Below, piece after piece: positions 18,537 through 27,546 of a DNA stretch of 64,000 nucleotides. Numbering within the stretch: position 1 is the first letter of the stretch; each line of letters begins with the position of its first letter. The translations under genes were made by a program, and so were the position numbers. The stretch comes from a cyanobiont of Ornithocercus magnificus (GTDB lineage Bacteria; Cyanobacteriota; Cyanobacteriia; PCC-6307; Cyanobiaceae). Below the pieces are notes generated by a model. The model had not been told where the DNA came from and searched no databases. It saw nothing but the letters and a program-made list of their open reading frames with translations. Location of the stretch: positions 496,001-560,000 of the forward strand of contig BIMP01000001.1 in the NCBI GenBank assembly GCA_007996965.1, read 5' to 3'.

Positions 18537-19112
18537 ATGAGTGCTGATTCTGATGCCAGCAATCGCCGTGAGGCACTACTTGACTGCTTGGCAAAGAAAG
18601 CTTACCGTTTCGGCAGCTTTACACTTTCGTCTGGCAGGCACAGCCTGCACTACGTTAATTGTAAGCTGGTAAGTTTGAGTGGAAAGGGCCTGTATCTTCT
18701 TGCACCAGCCCTATTGGAGCAAATAGAACCAGAAACTAAGGCTGTTGCAGGACTCACCCTTGGAGCCGATCCTCTGGTCAGTAGCGTAGCAATGGTCGCT
18801 ACTCAGTTAAAGCGCCATCTCGATGCATTGATCATTAGGAAAGAACCAAAGGAGCATGGCACTAGTGCTTGGTTAGAGGGTCCTCTACCAGAACCTGGCT
18901 CCCGAGTTACTGTTCTTGAGGACGTCGTAACTACGGGTAACTCCTCTTTGAGAGCAGTGCGTCAGCTACGGCAAGCTGGTCAAATAGTAAATCGTGTGGT
19001 CGCGATTGTCGACCGTGAGGAGGGCGGCTGCGATGCTCTGTCTGCTGAGGGACTAGAACTAATAAGCCTCTTTCGATTGGAAGAATTGGCTCGCAGAGCT
19101 TCAGAAGAATGA
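18537..19112 (+). CDS. pyrE: Orotate phosphoribosyltransferase
   Basis: Transfers ribose-5-phosphate from PRPP to orotate to give OMP, the fifth step of UMP synthesis; cytosolic. The 191-residue protein has the PRPP-binding loop [13 protein letters not shown] (about 123-135) with its acidic pair, the catalytic-loop region [17 protein letters not shown] (about 100-116) and the N-terminal [16 protein letters not shown] (about 25-40). The gene overlaps the YgfZ-like gene by 4 bases (ATGA), indicating translational coupling. Confidence 0.95.
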   Translation: MSADSDASNRREALLDCLAKKAYRFGSFTLSSGRHSLHYVNCKLVSLSGKGLYLLAPALLEQIEPETKAVAGLTLGADPLVSSVAMVATQLKRHLDALIIRKEPKEHGTSAWLEGPLPEPGSRVTVLEDVVTTGNSSLRAVRQLRQAGQIVNRVVAIVDREEGGCDALSAEGLELISLFRLEELARRASEE

Positions 19113-19945
19113 TAGCGAAACTATGGAGTGCTGAATTTCCTCTAATCCGCCTCGAGGGCGATGGGGCGGCGCAATTTCTTCACGGCCAAACTAGTGCTGA
19201 TGTATGCGGAGCTGGATTAGATGTGCTGGTGGATGCTTGCCTGCTGACTGCGGCTGGAAAAGTCAGAGCTCTGTTAGAGATTCGTGTCGACAGGAATGGC
19301 GCTGGTGTGTTAGTGCTAGCTGGAGATGCAGAAGCAGTTCACACAGGATTCGACACCATAATTTTCCCGGCAGACAAAGTCCGGTTGCTACCCCTTAGCC
19401 GATGTCACCGCGTCCAGCAACTGACAACGGCAAACACTCTTCAGCTAGAGCGCTACTGGTTGGCAACAAGCGAAGATCTACCACCAGAGTGGCTGAATTT
19501 GCCAGTCGCCTCTCAAGAGGAAGTCGAGCGTTGGCGAATTCGACTAGACCTACCTTTAGGAAGAGGGGAGGTAGACGGAAGTTTCAATCCTCTTGAGCTG
19601 GGTCTAGAAGCTTGGGTAAGTTTATCAAAGGGCTGTTATCTAGGGCAGGAAACTATTATAAGGTTAGTCAGAGCTAATGGTAGACTACGCCAGCGATTGT
19701 GCTCCTGGCAAGCAACAACAAGTATTAGTGTTGGCACAAAGCTGAAAGACCCTGGAGGAGCAGTTTCTAGCCGCAATGTAGGTGTTGTCACCTCAAGCAT
19801 AAGCTTAGATGACAAAAGGATCGGGCTTGCCATGATTCACCGCCAAGCTTTAAACGCAACCTCCCTGGTCACTACTGAGACTAATTCGATAGTCCAGCTG
19901 ACATCACAATCGATTTATCCTGGGTGCAGCAAGCCACAAGATTAG
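19109..19945 (+). CDS. ygfZ: YgfZ/GcvT-like folate-binding protein
   Basis: A 278-residue member of the COG0354 family, structurally related to the glycine-cleavage T-protein. It binds folate and helps maintain or repair certain Fe-S enzymes. The family signature KGCYLGQE is present at about residues 173-180 (K-G-C-x-x-G-Q-E), with its conserved cysteine. The N-terminal FLHGQTSAD motif (about 23-31) is also typical. It lacks glycine-cleavage neighbours, which fits YgfZ rather than GcvT. Its start codon overlaps the pyrE stop. Confidence 0.9.
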   Translation: MIAKLWSAEFPLIRLEGDGAAQFLHGQTSADVCGAGLDVLVDACLLTAAGKVRALLEIRVDRNGAGVLVLAGDAEAVHTGFDTIIFPADKVRLLPLSRCHRVQQLTTANTLQLERYWLATSEDLPPEWLNLPVASQEEVERWRIRLDLPLGRGEVDGSFNPLELGLEAWVSLSKGCYLGQETIIRLVRANGRLRQRLCSWQATTSISVGTKLKDPGGAVSSRNVGVVTSSISLDDKRIGLAMIHRQALNATSLVTTETNSIVQLTSQSIYPGCSKPQD

Positions 19946-20349
19946 ATACTTACTAGCCTATTTGCCTAATCTCTTTGCACAAGGCAAGCTGAATGGATAA
20001 CCAAATAATTATAAGAGGACCTAACTCAGTAAGCTAGCAAATATAGTCTATGCTCAAGATCAGGTATCTCTAAGCTACAGCAGTGATATTAACCAACTGA
20101 CTAGCAACTATTAAGCTATGCACAATCTTGAAAGCATAGCTTAGATATTGAAGGTAGCCCGCGACTGTTGGTAAGTGGTTAAAGCAAACAACTCCCCCGC
20201 TCCCCTTTTTTTCGTGCTGATATCAAACTAGACTAGCTTCTTAAACAACTTGAATTATTTGGTGAGATACCAATGCCAGGCTAAGATTGGTGGAAATTTG
20301 GAATCTTTGACAGCTGCTGCTAAGCCCATTGTGAGTTGCACCTCCTTAC
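19946..20349. other. 404-base intergenic region upstream of phosphoglucomutase
   Basis: No gene is recognised. The stretch contains a perfect 10-bp inverted repeat (20112-20143) and, 50 bases later, a pyrimidine tract ending in a run of seven T (about 20193-20212). These could be the remains of a small RNA gene or part of a long leader for the phosphoglucomutase gene. There is no good stem directly before the T-run, so a terminator is not called. Confidence 0.5.
20112..20143. repeat. Inverted repeat upstream of phosphoglucomutase gene
   Basis: The arms TAAGCTATGC and GCATAGCTTA (10 bp, perfect) enclose a 12-base loop, about 205 bases before the phosphoglucomutase start and 165 bases after the ygfZ stop. 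It may be a 3' UTR stability hairpin of the pyrE-ygfZ mRNA or an element in the next leader. There is no adjacent T-run. Confidence 0.55.
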
Positions 20350-21816
20350 ATGACTTCCATGCCCTTTCCTCTAGGAGCACCCCCCATCATCTTCGGTACT
20401 GATGGTTGGCGTGGTATTATTGGTGTAGATTTTACTTTAGAGAGGCTGCTGCTCGCGGCAGCAGCTGCAGCGCAGGAATTAGCCTATCGGGCGCCTAATG
20501 GGTGTGATAGCCGTGAAGTAGTGATTGGCTATGATTGTCGTTTCATGGCCCCTGAGTTTGCTGAAGCGGCGGTAGCAGCAGTAAGGGGTTGTGAACTGGA
20601 GCCACTGCTCACAGCAACACCAGTTCCAACACCAGCTTGCAGTTGGGCTGTTGTCCAGCGTAAAGCTTTAGGCGCGCTAGTTATCACCGCCAGTCACAAT
20701 CCGCCAGAGTGGCTTGGAATTAAGATCAAAGGCCCGTTTGGTGGCTCAGTAGAGAACGATTTCACGCAAGCAGTGGAGCGGCGGCTTCGCGCTGGAGGCA
20801 TAACAGTTCCCATAGCAGCAACTAACAGCAAGCAGTTCGATGCCCGTGGTAATTACCTGCGCAAGATTAAAACTAGTTTTGATGTGCCCGCTATATTAGA
20901 AGGTCTTCGCCGCCGTGGCCTTTGTGTAATCGTTGATCCTATGCACGGCTCAGCAGCGAAATGTGTTTCAGAGCTTTTTGGTCCTGGATCAGAGGATGTG
21001 CTGCGGGAGATTCATAGTCAACGGGATCCTCTCTTTGGTGGATGTTCTCCTGAGCCAATAGCCTCCCATCTAAGCGAGTTGATTGAGGCTGTATTGTCCT
21101 CAAGAGGTAAAAGCAGAGCTGCGATTGGATTGGCTTTTGACGGCGATGGTGACCGTCTTGCAGCTGTTGACGAAGATGGCTGTTTCTGTAGTAGCCAACT
21201 ACTTATGCCATTACTTATTGATCATCTTGCTAGGTTCCGTCAACTACCAGGATTGGTGGTAAAGACTGTTAGTGGGTCAGACCTGATACGGTACGTAGCT
21301 GAAGAACTTGGTCGTGAGGTACTAGAGTTGCCCGTTGGCTTTAAGCACATTACTGCCACGATGCTAAGCAGTGATGTATTGGTCGGTGGTGAAGAGTCAG
21401 GTGGTATTGGATTTGGCATACATCTGCCAGAAAGAGATGCTCTCTTTGCTGCTATGCTTGTGCTAGAAGCACTTGTAGAGAGTAACCAGACCCTTGGCAC
21501 AAAGCTTAAAGACCTGCAAAGAGGCTGTGGTAGAGCGAGCCACTATAAACGTCTCGATCTTCGCTTAGCTAGCTTGGGATCACGCAAGAGGCTTGAGGGC
21601 TTGCTAGACGGGATACCACCATCAGTGGTAGCTGGCTATAAGGTGCAGGAGATAATCCGGACTGACGGCATTAAGCTCAGACTGGGATTAGGCCACTGGC
21701 TAATGCTTAGATTCTCTGGGACAGAGCCACTATTAAGAATCTACTGTGAGGCTCCAGAAGCAAAGCGCGCTCAGGATATATTGTTATGGGCAAAAGAACT
21801 TGCCGAATCGATATGA
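20350..21816 (+). CDS. Phosphoglucomutase/phosphomannomutase
   Basis: A 488-residue alpha-D-phosphohexomutase interconverting sugar 1- and 6-phosphates; the substrate may be glucose, mannose or both. All four domains of the superfamily can be followed. An early GTDGWRG motif lies at about 16-22, the phosphoserine loop is TASHNPPEW (about 117-125), the metal loop is DGDGDR (about 259-264), the sugar-specificity loop is GGEESGGIGF (about 345-354), and the phosphate-binding loop is RFSGTEPLLRIY near the end. It would feed ADP-glucose/glycogen and UDP-glucose synthesis, linking it to the glycan genes after 41 kb. Its stop codon overlaps the rdgB start. Confidence 0.92.
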   Translation: MTSMPFPLGAPPIIFGTDGWRGIIGVDFTLERLLLAAAAAAQELAYRAPNGCDSREVVIGYDCRFMAPEFAEAAVAAVRGCELEPLLTATPVPTPACSWAVVQRKALGALVITASHNPPEWLGIKIKGPFGGSVENDFTQAVERRLRAGGITVPIAATNSKQFDARGNYLRKIKTSFDVPAILEGLRRRGLCVIVDPMHGSAAKCVSELFGPGSEDVLREIHSQRDPLFGGCSPEPIASHLSELIEAVLSSRGKSRAAIGLAFDGDGDRLAAVDEDGCFCSSQLLMPLLIDHLARFRQLPGLVVKTVSGSDLIRYVAEELGREVLELPVGFKHITATMLSSDVLVGGEESGGIGFGIHLPERDALFAAMLVLEALVESNQTLGTKLKDLQRGCGRASHYKRLDLRLASLGSRKRLEGLLDGIPPSVVAGYKVQEIIRTDGIKLRLGLGHWLMLRFSGTEPLLRIYCEAPEAKRAQDILLWAKELAESI

Positions 21817-22439
21817 GCGTGATGGAGTCACTATTTATCAACCAAAGAGAACTAATTATCGCGAGTAGCAATTCAGGCAAGATCCAGGAATTTATTAATC
21901 TGCTCAAACACTTGCCATTGAAGATACAGGCCCAGCCAGACAATCTGAATCTCAATATTCAGGAAACAGGGATGACTTTTGCTGAGAATGCTTGTATTAA
22001 AGCCACTACTGTCGCTGCTGCTACTGGCTATTGGACACTTGCAGATGACTCTGGACTCTGTGTTGAGGCACTAAACGGTGCTCCTGGCATCTACTCGGCA
22101 CGCTACGCCTCAACAGAGGCCATGTGTATTAACCGGCTACTCAATGCTTTGGGAAATAACAAGAACCGTAAGGCAAGTTTCCGAGCGGCACTCTGTGTTG
22201 CTGCACCCGATGGCTCCATACTTGCAGCTGTGGAGGGCCAATGTGATGGCCATATTACAGCTGTGCCTCGCGGCCAGGGTGGTTTCGGCTATGACCCAAT
22301 CTTTGAGGTAGCGGGTGTAGGCTTAACCTTTGCTGAGATGAGTCCTGACAGAAAGCGGTCTCTGGGTCACCGCGGTCAGGCATTTGCTTTACTCGAACCA
22401 GAGTTAATACGACTGGTAGACTTAGACTCAAGGAGATAA
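21813..22439 (+). CDS. rdgB: XTP/dITP pyrophosphatase (Ham1/RdgB)
   Basis: A house-cleaning enzyme that hydrolyses non-canonical purine triphosphates (dITP, XTP) to monophosphates and keeps them out of DNA. Read from the ATG at 21813 it has 208 residues. The motif IASSNSGKIQEF, the catalytic region LADDSGLCVEALNGAPGIYSARYA and the C-terminal SHRG-like LGHRGQAF are intact. The chosen start overlaps the phosphoglucomutase stop (ATGA), consistent with coupling; a frame upstream to 21786 and an ATG at 21822 are alternatives. Confidence 0.92.
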   Translation: MSVMESLFINQRELIIASSNSGKIQEFINLLKHLPLKIQAQPDNLNLNIQETGMTFAENACIKATTVAAATGYWTLADDSGLCVEALNGAPGIYSARYASTEAMCINRLLNALGNNKNRKASFRAALCVAAPDGSILAAVEGQCDGHITAVPRGQGGFGYDPIFEVAGVGLTFAEMSPDRKRSLGHRGQAFALLEPELIRLVDLDSRR

Positions 22440-22906
22440 AATTAGAGCGTAATCAGCTCAAAATACTAAGCTCTGTGTAACTAGTATTACAATCGGTAAG
22501 CTGGCTAAGGAAACTTACAGGGATCAGATCCCCTATCGACGGCTCACTATCTGTGGATAAGTGTTGCTCATAAAAAAGGCGGAACTATATTTAAGCCAAG
22601 CCGTGTCAGAGATTGCACTGCTAGTTCTGGCAATTCGATGACTGCCAGGGGCTGGCCAGACTATTTGGTAGAAACAGTAATCAGAGCTTAGTACTATAGA
22701 TAGTGTTTGCTTTTATTGTATCCATCTTGTAGTAGTATCTTCACACACTGTGCTGTTATGAGATTCTCTCCACCTGGCATTTACCTAATCCAAAGATCAG
22801 TCAGGTAATTCTGAAACTACTTTGTCGAATTGCTAAGAAGATCGCATCGATTTGGTTGAGCTCTAAGTGAGTTAAGATCCCTTTACCTTCTTGTGAAGCC
22901 AGAAAC
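22440..22906. other. 467-base gap between converging genes
   Basis: This gap lies between the 3' ends of rdgB and the carotenoid oxygenase gene, where no promoter is required, so its length is unexpected. Only very short peptides (up to about 17 codons) begin with ATG here. A GGGATC-A-GATCCC palindrome occurs near 22519-22531. Nothing else is recognised. A decayed gene or an untranslated RNA is possible. Confidence 0.5.
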
Positions 22907-24409
22907 TCATTCAGAAGAGCGAGTGGTAAATGAGGAGGGAGCTGGATCCCAACTGCCATGCAGACCAGGCGGAATAGCAAGTGGTAACTCTAATACTGCC
23001 AACTCGTGCAAGCTCGCCGCATCAAGTATAACTAGATCTGAGGCTTTTCTAGCCCCATTCCAAATTAGGCTCAAAACCCAGCCAGCGTCTTCTAACTCTC
23101 CCTCTTGGCCAAAGGACGGAACCATTATTGGTTCGCTGACGAAACCACGTGGAGCTGCGCTCCACATTATCGATGCTCCACTACGCAGATCTAGCTTCCG
23201 TATTACCTGTAGGGGAGCATTACCTTGTTCACATTCAGCTGCTGCCATCCAGGCAAAGCGAGCAGGCAGTCCCTGTACCGCAGGGTTAACCATAGCAAAC
23301 TCGCAGCAACGTTCACTTAGACGTTCAGTGTGTATGTTGCCTTTGTCAAGTTCTAGGTGTGTGCGGTACAGACGCCCTTCAGGAATCGCATTGAAGTCAA
23401 CTTGGCGAAAGTCTTGATCAGGACCAATCGATGGGAAATCATCGTAAACAATGCTCTCGATAGTAACCATGGTATTTTCCTCCCAGGCATTAAGATGATG
23501 GAATACAAAGCCATCAGGAGCTTCTAGGATCCGTGGTGCTTGACCAGCAAAAGCTCCGCTATCACGTGGCACTAGCCAGAAATGTCCCCTTTTGCTGCGT
23601 TGTGAGGCAAGACACTGAGCTGCTCCCTTCCGGCCAAGTATAAATGGTAAGGGGTTGAAAGAGATAGCATTCTGGAGAAATACTGCCCAATTCGGTGTAA
23701 TAGCAAAGTCATGCAGAAAGGCAAACCCAGGAAAAGTATCGCGACGGTCGTGTAGCAAACGACCAGCATCAGCGCCCTTGCTGGCAAACTCCATCAGGCG
23801 AATAGTGCTACGGGGGCCTGTCTTGACACTGAAGGTCACCATGCAGGGTACCTCATGGTGACCTGGGTCAAAGCGGGGATGCGCGCTAAAGGCGTCGCCT
23901 GGCTGCAAAACGCCATCAAGGAGAGATAGCTCACGTGTCTCTAACGTTTCTGGATCAAGCGCATGAGGCTCAGCTGCTTCCCAGAGTGCAAGCAGGTGGG
24001 TACCTAGACGCACTACGTTGGTGTTGGCAATGTTTTTGAGACGAAGGTCAAAGGCATTGGCAAGAAGACCGCCAGGCTTCTGGGTACCGAACACGCCTCG
24101 ATAGAGCATGCGGCCCGCAGCCTCCTCTTCCTGCCAGCCAGCTGTACGCACAAAACGGTTATTGAGCTGTACGGAACCATCCCCAAACCGAAAAGCGGTG
24201 ATCATGCCGTCTCCATCAAAAGGATGATGCACCATTCGACCGCCTCGCTCTAATCGGCCAGGACCGTTTCGGTAGAAAGTGCCTCTAAGGCCATCAGGAA
24301 CAACTCCTCGAGCTACCTTTAGCGAGACGTCGCTAAGTTCTCGATCGACGTTGACAAAGGCACTGGCCCAGTCACGACGGTCATAGGCCTGGGAGGTAAT
24401 GACAGTCAT
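22907..24409 (-). CDS. Carotenoid cleavage oxygenase (RPE65/CCD family)
   Basis: A 500-residue non-haem Fe(II) dioxygenase that cleaves carotenoids or apocarotenoids at a polyene double bond. The early YRNGPGRLERGGRMVHHPFDGDGM segment and the four iron-binding histidines expected of the seven-bladed propeller are traceable: SAHPRFD, FLHDFAIT, FHHLNAWE and the C-terminal GLHGSWDP. The ATG at 24409 is preferred; the frame opens with a TTG four codons earlier. Cyanobacterial relatives include apocarotenal oxygenases making retinal and 9,10-cleaving enzymes; which bond is cut cannot be told. No rhodopsin gene is adjacent. Confidence 0.9.
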   Translation of the reverse strand: MTVITSQAYDRRDWASAFVNVDRELSDVSLKVARGVVPDGLRGTFYRNGPGRLERGGRMVHHPFDGDGMITAFRFGDGSVQLNNRFVRTAGWQEEEAAGRMLYRGVFGTQKPGGLLANAFDLRLKNIANTNVVRLGTHLLALWEAAEPHALDPETLETRELSLLDGVLQPGDAFSAHPRFDPGHHEVPCMVTFSVKTGPRSTIRLMEFASKGADAGRLLHDRRDTFPGFAFLHDFAITPNWAVFLQNAISFNPLPFILGRKGAAQCLASQRSKRGHFWLVPRDSGAFAGQAPRILEAPDGFVFHHLNAWEENTMVTIESIVYDDFPSIGPDQDFRQVDFNAIPEGRLYRTHLELDKGNIHTERLSERCCEFAMVNPAVQGLPARFAWMAAAECEQGNAPLQVIRKLDLRSGASIMWSAAPRGFVSEPIMVPSFGQEGELEDAGWVLSLIWNGARKASDLVILDAASLHELAVLELPLAIPPGLHGSWDPAPSSFTTRSSE

Positions 24410-24468
24410 AGTGAGGGACAAGAGAATATATACATTCTCACGTAACCATGTGTGAAGCTGCGGCTTGC

Positions 24469-25083
24469 CTAGAGTGCTTTAGCTTGCTCTAGTATTCCCT
24501 TGCTGCTGGGCACACTGCCAACACGCCGAGGATCAATCTCAGTTGCCATACGCAGGGCTCGAGCAAAAGCCTTGAAACAAGCCTCAATGATGTGATGAGA
24601 GTTGAGGCCGTTAAGCTGCCGAATATGTAGGCTCAAACCACCATTACTAACGACAGCGACAAAGAACTCACGTACTAGCTCCGTATCGTAGTTGCCAACG
24701 CGCTGAGCTGGTATCTGAAGACCATAACTGAGATGAGGCCTGCCTGAACAGTCAAGCACCACCTGAACCAATGCCTCATCTAAAGGCGCGAGGAAATGGC
24801 CAAAGCGGTAAATGCCACAACGGTTACCTAAGGCCTGGGCAAGAGCTTGTCCAAGTGCAATACCAACATCCTCATTTGTGTGATGATCATCTATGTGGGT
24901 GTCACCACTAGCGCTAACTTGCAAATCAAATAGGCCGTGGCTTGCGAGCTGATGCAGCATGTGATCCAAGAACGGCACGCCGGTTGCGACAGCGCAACTA
25001 CCAGTACCATCGAGATCTAGCTGCACATGTACCTCCGTCTCTCCAGTTTTCCGGTGGACTTGACCCTGTCGCAGGACTGTCAT
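24469..25083 (-). CDS. hisB: Imidazoleglycerol-phosphate dehydratase
   Basis: Dehydrates imidazole-glycerol phosphate to imidazole-acetol phosphate, the sixth step of histidine synthesis. The frame opens at 25128, but the ATG at 25083 preceded by a GGAAG tract gives 204 residues, the usual length of the monofunctional enzyme. The Mn-binding histidine motifs are visible: [23 protein letters not shown] and the C-terminal [16 protein letters not shown]. The gene lies just after fabI on the same strand, and the two are probably cotranscribed though metabolically unrelated. Confidence 0.95.
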   Translation of the reverse strand: MTVLRQGQVHRKTGETEVHVQLDLDGTGSCAVATGVPFLDHMLHQLASHGLFDLQVSASGDTHIDDHHTNEDVGIALGQALAQALGNRCGIYRFGHFLAPLDEALVQVVLDCSGRPHLSYGLQIPAQRVGNYDTELVREFFVAVVSNGGLSLHIRQLNGLNSHHIIEACFKAFARALRMATEIDPRRVGSVPSSKGILEQAKAL

Positions 25084-25129
25084 GAAACTTCCATCACTCT
25101 GGCCATGCTGCTCAGTGATTAAGAGCAAA

Positions 25130-25912
25130 TTACATGCCTGTAATGCAGTAACCCCCGTCTACATAGATTGTTTGCCCAGTAATTCCACTAGCAAGGTTGC
25201 TGAGAAGGAAAGCTGCAGTGTCACCAACTTCAGTTTGAGTGACAGTGCGGCGTAGAGGAGCCTTCTCCTCAACATTGTGGATCATTTCAAGAATGCCACC
25301 AATAGCTGAGCTTGCTAGAGTGCGAATGGGTCCAGCACTAATGGCATTGACACGTACCTCCTTATCAGGGCCAAGCTCAGCCGAGAGGTATCGGACCGAT
25401 GCTTCGAGTGCTGCCTTAGCGACGCCCATAACATTGTAGTTGGGAACTGCTCGCTCAGCTCCCAGATAAGATAACGTAATAACTGAGGCTCCTTTGCTAA
25501 ACAAAGGCTTGGCGTGGTGACAAAGTGGCGCAAGTGAATATGCGCTGATATCTAAGGAGCGGGCAAAAGCTTCAGCAGTAGTAGCACTGTAATCGCCTAC
25601 TAGTTCTTCCTTGCCTGCAAATGCTAGGCAATGAACTAAACCGTCAAGTTGTTTCCAACTTGTGCCAACCTTACTGAAGACTATCTGCATCTGGCTTACA
25701 TCCTGCACATCTAGGGGCAGAAACAAAGTTGGCTTTAGAGGGGCCGTGAGCTCACGTACCTTGGCCTCAAAGCGCCCTTTGTTGTCAGGAAGATAGGTAA
25801 TACCCAGTTCAGCACCGGCGGCACTTAGCTGTTGGGCAATACCCCAGGCAATCGAGCGGTTGTTGGCAATGCCAGTGACGAGAATTCTCTTACCAGTGAG
25901 ATCGAGAAGCAT
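25130..25912 (-). CDS. fabI: Enoyl-[acyl-carrier-protein] reductase (NADH)
   Basis: Catalyses the last reductive step of each fatty-acid elongation cycle. It has 260 residues from the ATG at 25912 (nine more if the first ATG is used). The short-chain dehydrogenase fold opens with the atypical FabI nucleotide motif [16 protein letters not shown] (about 11-26), and the catalytic Tyr-x6-Lys pair is in [12 protein letters not shown]. The [10 protein letters not shown] substrate loop is present. It is followed directly by hisB. Confidence 0.96.
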   Translation of the reverse strand: MLLDLTGKRILVTGIANNRSIAWGIAQQLSAAGAELGITYLPDNKGRFEAKVRELTAPLKPTLFLPLDVQDVSQMQIVFSKVGTSWKQLDGLVHCLAFAGKEELVGDYSATTAEAFARSLDISAYSLAPLCHHAKPLFSKGASVITLSYLGAERAVPNYNVMGVAKAALEASVRYLSAELGPDKEVRVNAISAGPIRTLASSAIGGILEMIHNVEEKAPLRRTVTQTEVGDTAAFLLSNLASGITGQTIYVDGGYCITGM

Positions 25913-26037
25913 CGGGGATGTACCCGGAGTCAGTAACATCAGCTATTCTCCCTCACACTGGTGCTAATGCAGCTCCGGTATTTTCCCAAGTAGCCTGGCA
26001 GCTATGAACATTCTGCCTATCACACCGTTTCAGCTCG

Positions 26038-26898
26038 ATGACTGAGCTGCCACACTCCAATCCCCTTCCTTGGGCCTCTGTGCCAGGGGACTTGCCGCGT
26101 TCGTTCTCTGCCCGTAAGGATTTTGAGGAGTTTTTAGCCAGTCTCTTCCCGACTAGTAAGGGAACGCTAAGTCCTATCCTTGGTGGGCGGTTAGCTGCTG
26201 AGCATCAGTTAAAACAGCTAAATGCAAAGCACTACGGGCATAGCCGCAACTACCTTAATGGTGCAGTAACACGTCTCTCACCCTTCATTTCTCATGGTGT
26301 TCTGACTCTAGTGGAGGTAAGAAATGAGATATTCTGTCAACTCCGACGGCATCGGCAAGACCAAGCTGAAGGCGCAAAACTGATTAACGAGTTGGGATGG
26401 CGTGACTTTTGGCAACGGATGTGGCAGAGGCTCGGGAATGGTATCTGGGAAGAGCGTGAAGAATATAAAACTGGCTACAGCGCATCTAGTTATGATCACT
26501 GTCTACCCCAAGATATTCGCGATGGCTACACTGGCCTTGCCTGCATGGATGCCTTCCAGAAGCAGCTAGTGACCACAGGTTGGTTGCACAATCATGCTCG
26601 GATGTGGTTAGCTGCTTATATAGTCCACTGGCGACAAATACATTGGCGCACTGGAGCGCACTGGTTTCTAGAACACTTGCTTGATGGGGATCCTGCTAGC
26701 AACAACCTCAGTTGGCAGTGGGTAGCCAGTAGCTTTAGTCACAAACCCTATATTTTCAATCGGCAAAGTCTAGAAAGATTTAGCTGTGGCTGCTTCTGCA
26801 AAAAATGTGAGGTACAAAAACACTGCCCATTCGATGCAAGTTATGAGCAGCTTCAACAGCAGCTGTTTCGGCCACAAGACAAATGCGCAACTTACTAG
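26038..26898 (+). CDS. Photolyase/cryptochrome-like FAD-binding domain protein
   Basis: A 286-residue protein that matches only the C-terminal, FAD-binding helical half of photolyases/cryptochromes. Recognisable stretches are RLSPFISHGVLTLVEV (about 80-95), NELGWRDFWQRMW (about 117-129), GWLHNHARMWLAAYIVHW (about 180-197) and the FAD-contacting DGDPASNNLSWQWVASSF (about 217-234). The antenna domain is absent here and a photolyase N-domain-like protein is encoded four bases downstream. The C-terminus has a cysteine cluster (CGCFCKKCEVQKHC, about 253-266), suggestive of a metal or Fe-S site. DNA repair activity is unproven; it may be a light sensor or a split enzyme. Confidence 0.85.
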   Translation: MTELPHSNPLPWASVPGDLPRSFSARKDFEEFLASLFPTSKGTLSPILGGRLAAEHQLKQLNAKHYGHSRNYLNGAVTRLSPFISHGVLTLVEVRNEIFCQLRRHRQDQAEGAKLINELGWRDFWQRMWQRLGNGIWEEREEYKTGYSASSYDHCLPQDIRDGYTGLACMDAFQKQLVTTGWLHNHARMWLAAYIVHWRQIHWRTGAHWFLEHLLDGDPASNNLSWQWVASSFSHKPYIFNRQSLERFSCGCFCKKCEVQKHCPFDASYEQLQQQLFRPQDKCATY

Positions 26899-26902
26899 GT
26901 AA

Positions 26903-27340
26903 GTGGAAGTTTATTGCTCTCCACGCCCTATCCTTTGGGTACATAGTGAGGGTTTAGGGCCTAAGAACCCGGCACTGCAAGAACACCCTAACACTCCTGC
27001 CATATTTGTATTTGACCGTTTTTTGATTGAGCAAGGCCGGTTCAGCCGCAAACGTCTGGCCTTTCTGTATGAATGCTTACTTGAGTTGCCGGTGACAATA
27101 AGACAAGGTGATGTGGTTGCTGAGGTGCTTCGCTTCGCACGAAGACATGCTGCGGATACAATTATCACCAGCCAAGCTGTAGACCCACGCCTTAAGGCGT
27201 TTTGTAAGGCCCTCGAAGATACACTACCAGTTGTTGTTCTTGAGCCAGAGCCATTTGTATCACTGTCACCATCAATATATCTCAACCGTTTCAGCCACTA
27301 TTGGCGCTACGCTCAGTCTCTAGTTTGGCAAGATTTTTAG
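26903..27340 (+). CDS. Photolyase N-terminal-domain-like protein
   Basis: A 145-residue protein starting at GTG, four bases after the FAD-domain gene. It resembles the Rossmann-like antenna domain of photolyases: an initial strand ILWVHSEGL, a central AIFVFDRFLIEQGRFSRKRLAFLYECL (about 34-60, the photolyase 'FVFD' and helix), LPVTIRQGDVVAEVLRFARRHAADTIITSQAVDPR (about 63-97) and a final strand TLPVVVLEPEPF. It is too short to work alone as a photolyase. The tight spacing suggests that it works with, or binds to, the upstream FAD-domain protein. Confidence 0.75.
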   Translation: MEVYCSPRPILWVHSEGLGPKNPALQEHPNTPAIFVFDRFLIEQGRFSRKRLAFLYECLLELPVTIRQGDVVAEVLRFARRHAADTIITSQAVDPRLKAFCKALEDTLPVVVLEPEPFVSLSPSIYLNRFSHYWRYAQSLVWQDF

Positions 27341-27546
27341 CGTACTAGGGTAGACTAGAAATTCTTCCTCTCAGTGCCAGCTTATAATTTTATTACTCCT
27401 TGGCTTCGTTAAATGCTACATACTGTCCTAATAGTGGTAAAGCACCATCGCTGCGTTGAGACTACTTAAAATCTGGACAGACAACACGCTGACTTTGCAT
27501 CGTTACCAAAGATCCTGAATGCAGGACATCACCAACTGCCGTTCCC

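Noticed and set aside
18305-18547. An 80-codon frame ahead of pyrE
   Set aside because: It has no family, overlaps the pyrE start by 11 bases and only its end looks protein-like. It is recorded inside the intergenic entry, not as a gene.
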